Of a DNA stretch of 64,000 nucleotides, positions 18,927 to 27,840 are shown in pieces. The notes below the pieces were generated by a model. The model was given only the letters and a program-made list of their open reading frames with translations. It was not told the DNA's origin and made no database searches. Source of the DNA: Chitinophaga tropicalis (GTDB taxonomy: Bacteria; Bacteroidota; Bacteroidia; Chitinophagales; Chitinophagaceae). The stretch's first letter is position 1. Every line of letters begins with the position of its first letter. The stretch lies in the NCBI RefSeq assembly GCF_009758205.1, contig NZ_WRXN01000002.1, positions 558,001 through 622,000 on the forward strand, written 5' to 3'. The position numbers and the translations under genes are program-made.

Positions 18927-19014
18927 TGCTACATTTGATACCCCTCCTGCAACATTTTATCCTATTTAATAAACATTCTGATGCCCTGTTTCTGAATAAG
19001 GGATAATACTTTTA
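18927..19014 (+). promoter_or_regulatory. Triple 21-bp phased direct repeat and -7 element of the SusC operon
   Basis: Three copies of a TGCWACATTT-like box begin at 18927 (TGCTACATTTGATACCCC), 18948 (TGCAACATTTTATCC) and 18969 (weaker, ATAAACATTCTGATGCCC), spaced exactly 21 bases. TACTTTTA at 19007-19014 resembles the -7 consensus and starts 38 bases after the third copy, the same distance as in front of the GH42 operon. These are likely HTCS activator sites; the implied leader before the ATG at 19091 is about 70 bases. Confidence 0.6.
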
Positions 19015-19090
19015 TCCAGCATTGATCTTTTAAACTATTGACCAAAATCAGAAGTATCGCACATTAATTAAACCTTAATTTCTCCACGCT

Positions 19091-22000
19091 ATGAAAAGAG
19101 CCAGTATTACTGGAAAATCGTACCTGACGGTATGGGTAATGATTTTCTTATGGGCTTTCACTATGCCTGTACATGCACAGAACCAACCCGGCCCGGAAAA
19201 GAAAGTGTCCGGCAGCATCGTTGCCGGGGAATCAGGCAGCCCGGTTCCGGGAGCATCCATCAGCATCAAAGGGACAAAAAAAATGACCACTACAGATGAC
19301 AGGGGCAATTTCACGATCCAGGCGGCTCCTGGTGAGGTGATACGTATTGCCTCTATGGGGTTTATGCCCAGAGAAGTGAAGGTAGGCGCATCAGAGAATG
19401 TGAACGTTATTTTGCAGGAAGACTACCGCAAGCTGAATGATGTGGTGGTAGTTGGTTATGGTAAGATGAAAAAGACTGATCAGAGCAGTGCGCAGGTATC
19501 TCTTACTTCCACTGACATAAACCGCACTATCAACACCACAATGGACCAGGCCATACAGGGACGTGCCGCTGGTGTTTATGTGACACAGAACTCCGGTCAG
19601 CCAGGGGGCGGTATTTCTGTTAACATCCGTGGGGTTAACACCCTGAGTGGCACGAATGAGCCGCTGTATGTAATAGATGGTGTGCAAATGCAACCCGCAA
19701 CCGTTTCTTATGGCGCCACCAGTTCTGTGAATGCGCTGGCGGGCATCAATCCTTCCGATATAGAATCTCTTGAAATATTACAGGGCCCTTCCGCAACAGC
19801 CGTATACGGTTCAAGGGCTACGAACGGGGTTATACTGGTCACCACCAAAAGAGGGAAGGCCGGCCAGGTAAAGCTGTCCTACAATTATCTCTATACCCTT
19901 CAGGACAAGCCTGAATCCATCAACACAATGAGCCTGGCGCAGTATGCGCAGATGAACAATGAGATAGCGGTACTGCTGAATCGTACCCCTACACCGGAAT
20001 TTCAGAACCCCGGTGTATTAGGCCAGGGTACTAACTGGCAGAAGGCGTTGTTCCTGAGGGCTCCTTTGCAGAAGCACCAGGTAAACCTGAGCGGAGGCGC
20101 CAGCAATACCACTTATTACATGTCAGGTGAGTACCTGGCCCAGGATGGTGTAGCCATTGGGTCTGACTTCAATCGTTACTCTTTCCGTCTGAACCTGGAC
20201 AACCAGGCTTTCAAATGGTTAAAGCTGAGCACCTCCCTGAATTTCTACCAGACCAGGGAGAAGCTGGCTTCTACCAGTGAAGATGTGATCAGGAATGCCA
20301 TTAACCTGGCCCCTAATGTTCCGGTAAAAAATGCTGACGGCACCTGGGGTGGCGCTACAGAGAACGAGTATGGAGCCAATGCAAAATATGCACCTCTTAA
20401 CCCTGTGGCCATTGCCAATCTGGTGAGCAATACCTACAAGCGTACCGGCGGCCTGGGAGGCGTATCAGCAGAAGTAGGTATTATTCCCGGGCTGACATTC
20501 CGCACCAGCTTCAATGGTAATTTTGAGTATACTGACGGGGCTAAATTCATTCCTACTTACCAGCTGGGTTATGCTGTGAATGAAAAGGCTTCTCTTGCTA
20601 TTACGACAGGGAAGAATTTCTACTGGAACCTGAATGAATTGTTGCAATACAACAAGGAGATCGGTAAGCATAGTTTTGGGGTGATGCTGAGCCATGAGGC
20701 GCAGGCCTGGAATTCCCAGGGCTTTTCTGCGCAGCGTACAGGCTTTGCCAGCAATGAGATACCTTCCCTGAACCTTGGCGATGCGTTGGGTCAGACAACA
20801 GGTAGTTATAAAAGTTCCGGGGCATTGGAATCTTACCTGGGCCGTATAAATTATACCTATGATAATAGATATATTCTTCAGCTGGCCGGCAGAGCTGACG
20901 GTTCTTCCAACTTCGGACCTGAGAACAGGTGGGGTTATTTTCCTTCTATTTCTGCAGCATGGAGGCTGACAGGCGAAGAGTTCATGAAGGACCTGCCTTT
21001 CATCAATGAGCTGAAGATCCGTGCTGAATATGGTACTACCGGTAATAATGGTAGCGGCGGTGCGCAGTATTCTTCATTAACATCCGTTACAACGCCGTGG
21101 GGTGCGGGTTTCCGTACGGGGCAGTATGGTAATGCGGGGCTCAAGTGGGAATCGACCGAGACAAAGAATATTGGTTTTAACCTGAGTGTACTGAAAGACC
21201 GTGTGCAACTGGAAGGTGATTTCTATATCAAGAAGACGAACAACCTGTTAATGCCTAACCCACTGCCTGCTTATATGGGTACTCAGGGTGAAGGCGCTAT
21301 CAATGCACCAATAGTGAACATTGGCGCTATGCAGAACAAGGGTTTTGGTATTACGTTGAACACGGTAAACATAGATAATAAGAGTGGTTTCAGCTGGAGG
21401 ACCAATTTCAATATTTCTTCCTTCAAGACTAAGATCACCAAGTTCTATTCTGATGCAGCTTTCCTTTCAAGGTCTGCCTGGTATATGAATAACTTCACCT
21501 CCCGTTCTGTGATAGGACAGGCGCCATGGCAGTTTTACGGTTATGTTGCTGAGGGGTTGTTCAAATCTGTTGATGAAATTAACAGCAGCGCCATTCCTGC
21601 ACAGGCCGACGGAACCCGTTTACCTGTGGCTAAAGACGGTGGCGTATGGGTAGGTGACGTAAAATATAAAGATCTGAATGGAGATAATATCATTGATTCA
21701 CGTGATCAGACATTTATTGGCAATCCGTGGCCTAAGTTAACTTTTGGTCTTACCAATACCTTCTCTTATAAAGGATTTGATCTCAGCATCCTGTTAACGG
21801 GAGCGCAGGGTAATGATATCTACAATTACCTGCGTTATGACAATACTAATCCAAGTAATGTGAACCTGGGAAGGAACCTGCTGCAGGAATCATTCAACTA
21901 TGCCCGTCTTACAGAAGAAGGAGGAAAAACTGTTTTACAGAACCCGGGTACAACGGTGCCTAGGATTGTTGGTACTGATGTTAACGGTAATGGCAGCCGC

Positions 22001-22288
22001 TTTACCAATCTCTTTGTTGAAGATGGTTCTTATATCAGGATAAAGAATGTGCAGCTGGGATATAACATTCCACATACGCTGATCAGGCAGCAGTCTATCA
22101 TTAAAAATATCAGGCTCACGGCCGGAGTACAGAACCTGGCCACTTTTACGAAATACAAGGGATATGATCCTGAAGTGGGTGCTTACCTGGGCAAGGAGGT
22201 ACAGTTAAACAGTCAGCTGTTTGGCGTTGACGCAGGACGTTATCCATTAACCCGCCTATATAGTGCAAGCGTAGCGGTTGATTTTTAA
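19091..22288 (+). CDS. SusC/RagA-type TonB-dependent outer membrane transporter
   Basis: A 1065-residue glycan importer. After the signal peptide (ending VHAQ) come a carboxypeptidase-D regulatory-like domain (about 38-115), the conserved VVVVGYG segment (near 117-123), the TonB plug (about 130-235) and a 22-strand-type barrel ending in an aromatic residue (ASVAVDF). There is no STN domain, so regulation is by the HTCS and not by sigma/anti-sigma signalling. It forms the pedal-bin complex with the SusD protein encoded 20 bases downstream and takes up oligosaccharides made by the surface endo-enzymes. Confidence 0.95.
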   Translation: MKRASITGKSYLTVWVMIFLWAFTMPVHAQNQPGPEKKVSGSIVAGESGSPVPGASISIKGTKKMTTTDDRGNFTIQAAPGEVIRIASMGFMPREVKVGASENVNVILQEDYRKLNDVVVVGYGKMKKTDQSSAQVSLTSTDINRTINTTMDQAIQGRAAGVYVTQNSGQPGGGISVNIRGVNTLSGTNEPLYVIDGVQMQPATVSYGATSSVNALAGINPSDIESLEILQGPSATAVYGSRATNGVILVTTKRGKAGQVKLSYNYLYTLQDKPESINTMSLAQYAQMNNEIAVLLNRTPTPEFQNPGVLGQGTNWQKALFLRAPLQKHQVNLSGGASNTTYYMSGEYLAQDGVAIGSDFNRYSFRLNLDNQAFKWLKLSTSLNFYQTREKLASTSEDVIRNAINLAPNVPVKNADGTWGGATENEYGANAKYAPLNPVAIANLVSNTYKRTGGLGGVSAEVGIIPGLTFRTSFNGNFEYTDGAKFIPTYQLGYAVNEKASLAITTGKNFYWNLNELLQYNKEIGKHSFGVMLSHEAQAWNSQGFSAQRTGFASNEIPSLNLGDALGQTTGSYKSSGALESYLGRINYTYDNRYILQLAGRADGSSNFGPENRWGYFPSISAAWRLTGEEFMKDLPFINELKIRAEYGTTGNNGSGGAQYSSLTSVTTPWGAGFRTGQYGNAGLKWESTETKNIGFNLSVLKDRVQLEGDFYIKKTNNLLMPNPLPAYMGTQGEGAINAPIVNIGAMQNKGFGITLNTVNIDNKSGFSWRTNFNISSFKTKITKFYSDAAFLSRSAWYMNNFTSRSVIGQAPWQFYGYVAEGLFKSVDEINSSAIPAQADGTRLPVAKDGGVWVGDVKYKDLNGDNIIDSRDQTFIGNPWPKLTFGLTNTFSYKGFDLSILLTGAQGNDIYNYLRYDNTNPSNVNLGRNLLQESFNYARLTEEGGKTVLQNPGTTVPRIVGTDVNGNGSRFTNLFVEDGSYIRIKNVQLGYNIPHTLIRQQSIIKNIRLTAGVQNLATFTKYKGYDPEVGAYLGKEVQLNSQLFGVDAGRYPLTRLYSASVAVDF

Positions 22289-22308
22289 TGAGCTTTTAAA
22301 CTAACAGT

Positions 22309-23955
22309 ATGAAAAAGATAAATTATCATATATATATCATCGCTTTCACCTGCATTTTAGCCATGTCAGGCTGCAGCAAGGATTTTCTGAACAGGCCTCC
22401 GGAAGATGGCATTGTGGATGCGAATTTTTATAAGACAACAGACCAGATACTGGCGGGAACTGCGCCTTTGTATAATATAGTATGGTTTGCCTATAACGAT
22501 AAAGCATCTCATGGTATAGGAGATGGAAGGGCTGGTGTGCTGATGTCAGGATCTTACCAGGTAAGCAATATACGTATGCAGACCACGGATGTTACGCCGG
22601 AGGTGTATAGCTCGTGGACTTCGTTCTTTAACGTGGTGGCCCAGTCTAACCAGGTTATCAATAATGTAACAAAATATACTGCTTCCAGTGTGTCTGAAAG
22701 TGTGAAGCAGGCAGGTATTGCAGAGGGCCGTTTTATGAGAGGGGTGGCTTATGCTTACCTGGTGCAGAACTGGGGACCGGTGCCTATCATTGCAGACAAC
22801 AATGTATTGCTGACTGATACATCTATTTCACGCAATACGGTTGAATCAGTATGGGAGTTCATTATCCGGGATATCCGTTTTGCTGCGCAGCATTTGCCAT
22901 CCTCACCGATGCAGAAAGGCCGGCTGACCAAATGGGCGGCGGAAGGTATGCTGGCGAAGATGTTCCTTACCCGTGCGGGCATTTCAGGCACACGCAACCA
23001 GCAGGACCTGGACAGCGCCGCCTGGTATGCCAATGATGTGATTGTGAACAGTGGCGCTGCGTTGATGGACAATTATGAAGATCTCTTCCTCACGAAGAAC
23101 AATAACAACTCTGAAAGCCTTTTTGCATTGCAATGGAAATATGATGGCGACTGGGGAACGCAGAACAGTGTGCAGGCATTCCTTGCATTTGGTTCTGAGA
23201 TAACAGGTTTCGGAGATGGCTGGGGAGGCGATCTGGGCGCTTCTCTTGATCAGCTGAGATTATATACTCAGCAGGATAAGCGCCGTAAAGGAACGTTCAT
23301 GTATCCTGGCGATCACTACTCTTATATACATCAGTCTGTTGATGATCCTAATAACCCCGGTAAAAAGATCATACAGGAATTGCAGGTACCCTGGAGATAT
23401 GTTGGTACTGAAAGGTATAATACAAGAGCATGGGTAAAGAAATATGTTGTTGGCAGGCCGGAAGATAATGATGGCAAGGTAACACAACAGCATACGGAGA
23501 ACAACACCTATATGCTTCGTCTTGCGGATGTTTATCTTGTTTATGCAGAAGCTGTACTTGGCAATGCCGCTTCAACATCAGACGGGCAGGCGTTGCTGTA
23601 TTTCAATAAGGTACGTAAAAGGGCAGGGGTGCCTGAGAAAACGTCGATCACCTGGGATGATATCTATACTGAAAGGCGGCTTGAATTAGCTATGGAAGGA
23701 CAGGCGTGGTATGATCTTGTCAGGCTGCATTATTACAATCCTGAAAAGGCTATTGCCATCCTGAATGCACAGGACAGAGGCACTTACAGGATAGTACCGA
23801 ATGCTGAGACTAATGCTACTTCCTGGACCGTCACCTCAGATGTTCCGGCATACTATCCTGTTACGGAGAGCAATTTCCTGCTGCCACTGCCTGCGGCAGA
23901 ACTGACGGCGGCGCCTAATTTAAGAAAGCCTCCGGTAGCTTACAAATTTGATTAA
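22309..23955 (+). CDS. SusD/RagB-type glycan-binding lipoprotein
   Basis: A 548-residue surface lipoprotein, with lipobox cysteine 23 (AMSGC). The SusD N-terminal domain is recognisable from NRPPEDGIVDANFYKT. The TPR-like core includes RFMRGVAYAYLVQNWGPVPI, and the C-terminal region has VRKRAGVP and ERRLELAMEGQAWYDLVR. It acts as the lid of the SusC transporter and binds the glycan. It follows SusC closely and is co-transcribed. Confidence 0.95.
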   Translation: MKKINYHIYIIAFTCILAMSGCSKDFLNRPPEDGIVDANFYKTTDQILAGTAPLYNIVWFAYNDKASHGIGDGRAGVLMSGSYQVSNIRMQTTDVTPEVYSSWTSFFNVVAQSNQVINNVTKYTASSVSESVKQAGIAEGRFMRGVAYAYLVQNWGPVPIIADNNVLLTDTSISRNTVESVWEFIIRDIRFAAQHLPSSPMQKGRLTKWAAEGMLAKMFLTRAGISGTRNQQDLDSAAWYANDVIVNSGAALMDNYEDLFLTKNNNNSESLFALQWKYDGDWGTQNSVQAFLAFGSEITGFGDGWGGDLGASLDQLRLYTQQDKRRKGTFMYPGDHYSYIHQSVDDPNNPGKKIIQELQVPWRYVGTERYNTRAWVKKYVVGRPEDNDGKVTQQHTENNTYMLRLADVYLVYAEAVLGNAASTSDGQALLYFNKVRKRAGVPEKTSITWDDIYTERRLELAMEGQAWYDLVRLHYYNPEKAIAILNAQDRGTYRIVPNAETNATSWTVTSDVPAYYPVTESNFLLPLPAAELTAAPNLRKPPVAYKFD

Positions 23956-24038
23956 AGCAGTAATGTATCAATTGGAAGCTATAATAGTTTGCCTGCCAGG
24001 GGCTGGGCAACTGAGATAAACTTTAAAAACGACTTGCC

Positions 24039-25286
24039 ATGATTAAACATATTTTAAATAAAAGATGGCTGCTGTTATTCGTGCTGCCATTGGCCTTTTC
24101 ACTGTTCACTGCCTGTTCCAAAGAGGATAGCGGAGGCGGCGTGCCTATGATATCGGCCGTTAGCCTGCTGGATTCCACAAAGGTGGATAGTAGTTTCACT
24201 GAAGCGTTGCCCGGAACGTTGATACTGATTACGGGGCAAAACCTGGGTGGCGCTGTAACTGTTTCTTTTAACGGGCAGGCTGCGTACTTTAATCCTACGT
24301 ACAATACCAACACGCACCTGATCATTAACATACCGGAGAATACGCCTACAGAAGCGACAGATCCGGATGTGCCCAATACGATACGTGTTGTCACCAAACA
24401 TGGGGAGACTTCTTATACTTTTACCATCTCTATTCCTCCGCCGTCAATTTCGGCTATATCCAACGAGAATGCGCTGCCCGGCGACTCTCTGATAGTGTAT
24501 GGTTCCAGTCTGTGGCTGATCAGCAAGGTGGTGTTTCCCGGAGGAAGGGAAGTGACTGATTTCATTGCAAATGAAGCGGGCACCAGGTTAGGCATGATTA
24601 TGCCGAACGTGGGAGATGATACCGGCCGGTTGGTTATTCATGCAAAATATGGAATGGCAATGTCTGACGGACCGTTGAATGACCATCAGAGCGGCGATGT
24701 GATCAGTAACCTGACAGATAACGGAGAAACAGGAGAAGTAGCGGTATTTAACTGGGGCTGGTGGGGAGCCAACAGGACAAATGACGCTACCCTGTTCCCC
24801 GGTACAAGAGGTGGTTATCTGCAGAATGTTTTTGGCGGCGTAGGCGCTAATGATGGCGGATGGTGGAATGGCAACCGTTCCGGCAACTTCAGTGATGTGA
24901 CCACTATATTTACAGCGGATATCATGACTCAGCAAGCATCTAATTACGCGTTGAAGTTTGAGATAAACACCAAAGAGCCATGGACCGCGGGTATTGACCT
25001 GATACGTTTCGGAGAAGAATATGCGTACAGGTATATGCCATGGGCTACCGCTGCTGACGGCAAGTTTGATACAAATGATGAATGGAGAACTGTCACTATA
25101 CCGTTGTCTGCTTTCAAGACAAAAGCTGATAATGTTGAAGGTACGGGCGCTCCTGCAGCAACTATGGGTAATCTCCTGAAAGCAAACGGTGTTGTTGCTT
25201 TTGGATATCGCTTTATTACTGAAGACGACCCGGTTGATGTGTACAATGCAGCGTTTGATAACTTCAGGATTGTGAAGATAAAGTAA
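24039..25286 (+). CDS. Surface glycan-binding lipoprotein (SGBP) with IPT/TIG domains
   Basis: A 415-residue lipoprotein, with lipobox cysteine 26 (LFTAC). Two IPT/TIG immunoglobulin-like domains (about 38-125 and 130-205) are followed by a C-terminal glycan-binding domain (about 220-415) rich in Trp and Gly (NWGWWGANR, DGGWWNGNR). This matches the layout of the NCBI 'glycan-binding surface protein' family, whose C-terminal domain was defined on a xyloglucan-binding SGBP-B. It sits in the usual SGBP slot after SusD and would hold polysaccharide at the surface. The xyloglucan specificity is inference from family and context. Confidence 0.85.
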   Translation: MIKHILNKRWLLLFVLPLAFSLFTACSKEDSGGGVPMISAVSLLDSTKVDSSFTEALPGTLILITGQNLGGAVTVSFNGQAAYFNPTYNTNTHLIINIPENTPTEATDPDVPNTIRVVTKHGETSYTFTISIPPPSISAISNENALPGDSLIVYGSSLWLISKVVFPGGREVTDFIANEAGTRLGMIMPNVGDDTGRLVIHAKYGMAMSDGPLNDHQSGDVISNLTDNGETGEVAVFNWGWWGANRTNDATLFPGTRGGYLQNVFGGVGANDGGWWNGNRSGNFSDVTTIFTADIMTQQASNYALKFEINTKEPWTAGIDLIRFGEEYAYRYMPWATAADGKFDTNDEWRTVTIPLSAFKTKADNVEGTGAPAATMGNLLKANGVVAFGYRFITEDDPVDVYNAAFDNFRIVKIK

Positions 25287-25334
25287 CGTGATACAACGCA
25301 CTGGTTTTGACGACTAATAATAAATAAGTGACGA

Positions 25335-27077
25335 ATGAAGAAAATCACAATTCTAGTTTTATTGTCAATGGAGATATTGCTGTCGGCTTCCTGTAATAAG
25401 AACGGTAACGGGAAATATAATGAAGGGCCTGACAGCATTGATACCACGGGTTCTGTTTTTGTGCCATCGGACCCACCGGTGGCTGCCAGCATAGGGTTCT
25501 TTCTGTCGCCATGGTCAGGGAAGACACTTAAGGTAAGCTCATTTACAGAGGCAGCGCCACCGGCAACAACGAAATACACTGTTACTGTTGATGCGTCCAG
25601 CATTGTAACGAAGATCTCTCCTGCGCTGTTTGGTAATAACAGTAATCCGTATATGAGCCAGATGGTGAATCAGCCGCAGCTGATCACTCATCTGACCAAC
25701 CTGCATCCCGGCATTATACGTTTCCCTGGTGGTAACATCAGCAGCGTGTATTTCTGGAACAGGCAGCCAGGTAATGCTCCGGCAGATGCTCCTGCGCAGG
25801 TGGTAAATGCTGACGGGAATAAAGTAGATCCAGGATATTGGTATGGAGGTAATACTGCCGACTGGACACTGTCTGTAGATAACTATTACAGTATGTTGCA
25901 GCAGACCGGGAATGAAGGCATTATTACAGTGAATTATGGTTATGCCAGGTATGGAACAGCGGCTGATCCGGTTGCAGCTGCTGCCCACCTGGCCGCAGAC
26001 TGGGTAAGATATGATAATGGCCGTACGAAGTACTGGGAAATAGGGAATGAGAGCAATGGTACCTGGCAGACGGGCTACAGGATAGATGTGAGCCAGAATA
26101 AGGATGGTCAGTCTGAATTTGTAAGCGGGGATCTGTATGGCCGTCATTACAAGGTATTTGCTGATTCTATGCGTAAGGCGGCAGCGGAGAAGGGAAAGAC
26201 CATTTACATAGGCGCACAGCTGCTGGAGGTGGAACCTGCATCCTGGGCTACAGAGACAGATAAAAAATGGAATAGCGGTGTATTGCAGCAGGTTGGCGGA
26301 GTAACTGATTTCTATATTGTGCACAGCTATTTTACACCTTACAATACCAATTCCAATCCGCAGGAAATACTGGCTTCTGCTGCTACTGTAACGAAAACAA
26401 TATCTTCCCATCTCAGTTCCTCATTTTCTGCAAGCGGCGCTACTGCGAAGCCTGTGGCATTGACGGAGTGGAATATCTTTGCTGTGGGTTCCCAGCAGAT
26501 GGTATCGCAGGTGGCGGGGATGCATGCTGTAATGGTTTGGGGAGAGCTGATCAGGAATAAATTTGGTATGGCCAGCAGGTGGGACCTTGCCAATTCGTGG
26601 GAGAATGGTAATGACCATGGGCTTTTCAGCCAGGGGGAAAGTGCTTCCGGTGAAGCCAGGTGGGCGCCGAGACCTGCTTTCTATTACCAGTATTTCTTCC
26701 GGAAGTTCCTGGGAGACAGGAGTATAAACGCCACTGTATCAGACAGTAATGCCAATATCAATGCTTATGCCTCTACTTTTAACTCAGGCGAGGTAGGGCT
26801 GACCCTGGTGAACAGGGCCAGTATTACGCAGAATGTGACTGTGGCTTTTAAGAACTTTAATCCGGGGGCCCGTTATTACTGGTATGTGCTGACGGGAGGG
26901 GAAGGTGTTACCGGTTTTTCAAGGAAGGTGTTTGTAAATGGTTCAGGGCCAACGGGAATAGCTGGCGGGCCGGAGAATTATACGGCGTTGAATCCTTATG
27001 GCGCCAGTACCAGTAATGGGATAAAGGTATCGTTACCACCCATGTCTGTTGTTAATGTGGCTATTGAAGAGAAGTAG
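25335..27077 (+). CDS. Clan GH-A glycoside hydrolase lipoprotein, GH51-like
   Basis: A 580-residue lipoprotein, with lipobox cysteine 20 (LSASC) and a polar N-terminal tether of ~70 residues. The catalytic part looks like a clan GH-A barrel: IIRFPGGNIS near residue 130, acid/base Glu239 in WEIGNESNGTWQ and nucleophile Glu378 in LTEWN, then a C-terminal beta-sandwich (NINAYASTFNSGEVGLTLVN). These motifs are closest to GH51 alpha-L-arabinofuranosidases, but GH44-, GH79- or GH39-like enzymes share the pattern, so the family is uncertain. It ends the SusC operon and is probably a surface enzyme acting on backbone or arabinosyl groups. Confidence 0.75.
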   Translation: MKKITILVLLSMEILLSASCNKNGNGKYNEGPDSIDTTGSVFVPSDPPVAASIGFFLSPWSGKTLKVSSFTEAAPPATTKYTVTVDASSIVTKISPALFGNNSNPYMSQMVNQPQLITHLTNLHPGIIRFPGGNISSVYFWNRQPGNAPADAPAQVVNADGNKVDPGYWYGGNTADWTLSVDNYYSMLQQTGNEGIITVNYGYARYGTAADPVAAAAHLAADWVRYDNGRTKYWEIGNESNGTWQTGYRIDVSQNKDGQSEFVSGDLYGRHYKVFADSMRKAAAEKGKTIYIGAQLLEVEPASWATETDKKWNSGVLQQVGGVTDFYIVHSYFTPYNTNSNPQEILASAATVTKTISSHLSSSFSASGATAKPVALTEWNIFAVGSQQMVSQVAGMHAVMVWGELIRNKFGMASRWDLANSWENGNDHGLFSQGESASGEARWAPRPAFYYQYFFRKFLGDRSINATVSDSNANINAYASTFNSGEVGLTLVNRASITQNVTVAFKNFNPGARYYWYVLTGGEGVTGFSRKVFVNGSGPTGIAGGPENYTALNPYGASTSNGIKVSLPPMSVVNVAIEEK

Positions 27078-27086
27078 GAGAGAAAA

Positions 27087-27131
27087 CTGCTTAAAAAACG
27101 GGTTTGGCCGAAAGCCAAACCCGTTTTTTTT
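27087..27131 (+). terminator. Terminator of the SusC operon
   Basis: CGGGTTTGGC (27099-27108) pairs perfectly with GCCAAACCCG (27114-27123) around CGAAA, flanked by an A run and eight T's. This is a textbook intrinsic terminator. The left flank CTGCTTAAAAAACGGG is shared with the palindromes at 33568, 47269 and 60369. A CGGCTAAAA...TCAAGCTGGTAC block about 50 bases downstream is shared with the copy at 47269. Confidence 0.88.
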
Positions 27132-27352
27132 GTTGGGGAGGGAAATTTTTGAGGGAGAAAGATTCTGAGATGCGAAGAAGGATCGGCTAAAAGTCAAGCT
27201 GGTACAACACTTTCACCATGGATTCTTGATTTTAAGCGACTTTTAATTTATCATTTTCAAAAAAATAACCATTTTAGCCCCCGAAATCGTAATATTCTAA
27301 CAAATCACAATTTGGGGTTCTATCGACTTCATATCATTTTGGAGGCAAGACG

Positions 27353-27712
27353 ATGAGGTGGCTAATCAGACTTTTTCTTACACTGTGCTTTCTTCTCCTG
27401 AGGGGATATGGCCATTGGGATGTCCGAGCATCGCAAAGCCGGACCTGCCAGATCAGGCAGCCTATTCCAACAAGGATCGTGCAGTCCGGCAAAGAAAATG
27501 GAAGTCCTAAACGTGAAATTGCTGATATTGAGGAAGATGAAGACGAAGACACCTCTTTCCGGAAATATATTATTCCGGGCTTTTACCTTGACTTTTTAAC
27601 CTCTGAGCTTCCTGGACATTCCAACCTGAGCCTGAACGACTTACCTTGCTGTATACATTTATCCTATTACTCCTCATTTAAATATATCGTACACCGGTCT
27701 ATACGGGTATGA
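27353..27712 (+). CDS. Small exported acidic protein of unknown function
   Basis: I do not recognise a named family. The 119-residue product has a strong N-terminal signal or membrane segment (WLIRLFLTLCFLLL). A basic-polar middle follows, then an acidic cluster (IADIEEDEDEDTSFRKY) and a moderately hydrophobic C-terminus. An unusually good ribosome binding site (GGAGG at 27341-27345) precedes the ATG, which supports it as real. It lies 128 bases upstream of the RND efflux operon on the same strand with no terminator between them. Small exported proteins with an acidic EDED-x-FRK core are familiar in Bacteroidota, but their role is not known to me. Confidence 0.55.
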   Translation: MRWLIRLFLTLCFLLLRGYGHWDVRASQSRTCQIRQPIPTRIVQSGKENGSPKREIADIEEDEDEDTSFRKYIIPGFYLDFLTSELPGHSNLSLNDLPCCIHLSYYSSFKYIVHRSIRV

Positions 27713-27840
27713 TAGGTATTTCCTGCCTTTATTACTCCACGTCATCATTATTATTCTGATAGTAGTCTGGCCGCTGTAGCGACCATGCTGACATACCAGT
27801 ATCACCAGACAGGAATTGCATTAAGAACACATTATATACT

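Noticed and set aside
24588..25301. 237-codon open frame antisense to the SGBP gene
   Set aside because: Shadow frame of a lipoprotein gene with clear IPT domains.
25539..26411. 290-codon open frame antisense to the GH51-like gene
   Set aside because: It is fully covered by a gene with clear catalytic motifs, and the translated sequence has no recognisable fold or signal.
27140..27240. Relic of an outer-membrane-protein 3' end on the minus strand (reads KVLYQLDF then stop)
   Set aside because: The matching block near 50890 is plainly non-coding 3' sequence after the GH74 stop, and a stop codon lies a few codons upstream here, so a coding relic is not supported.
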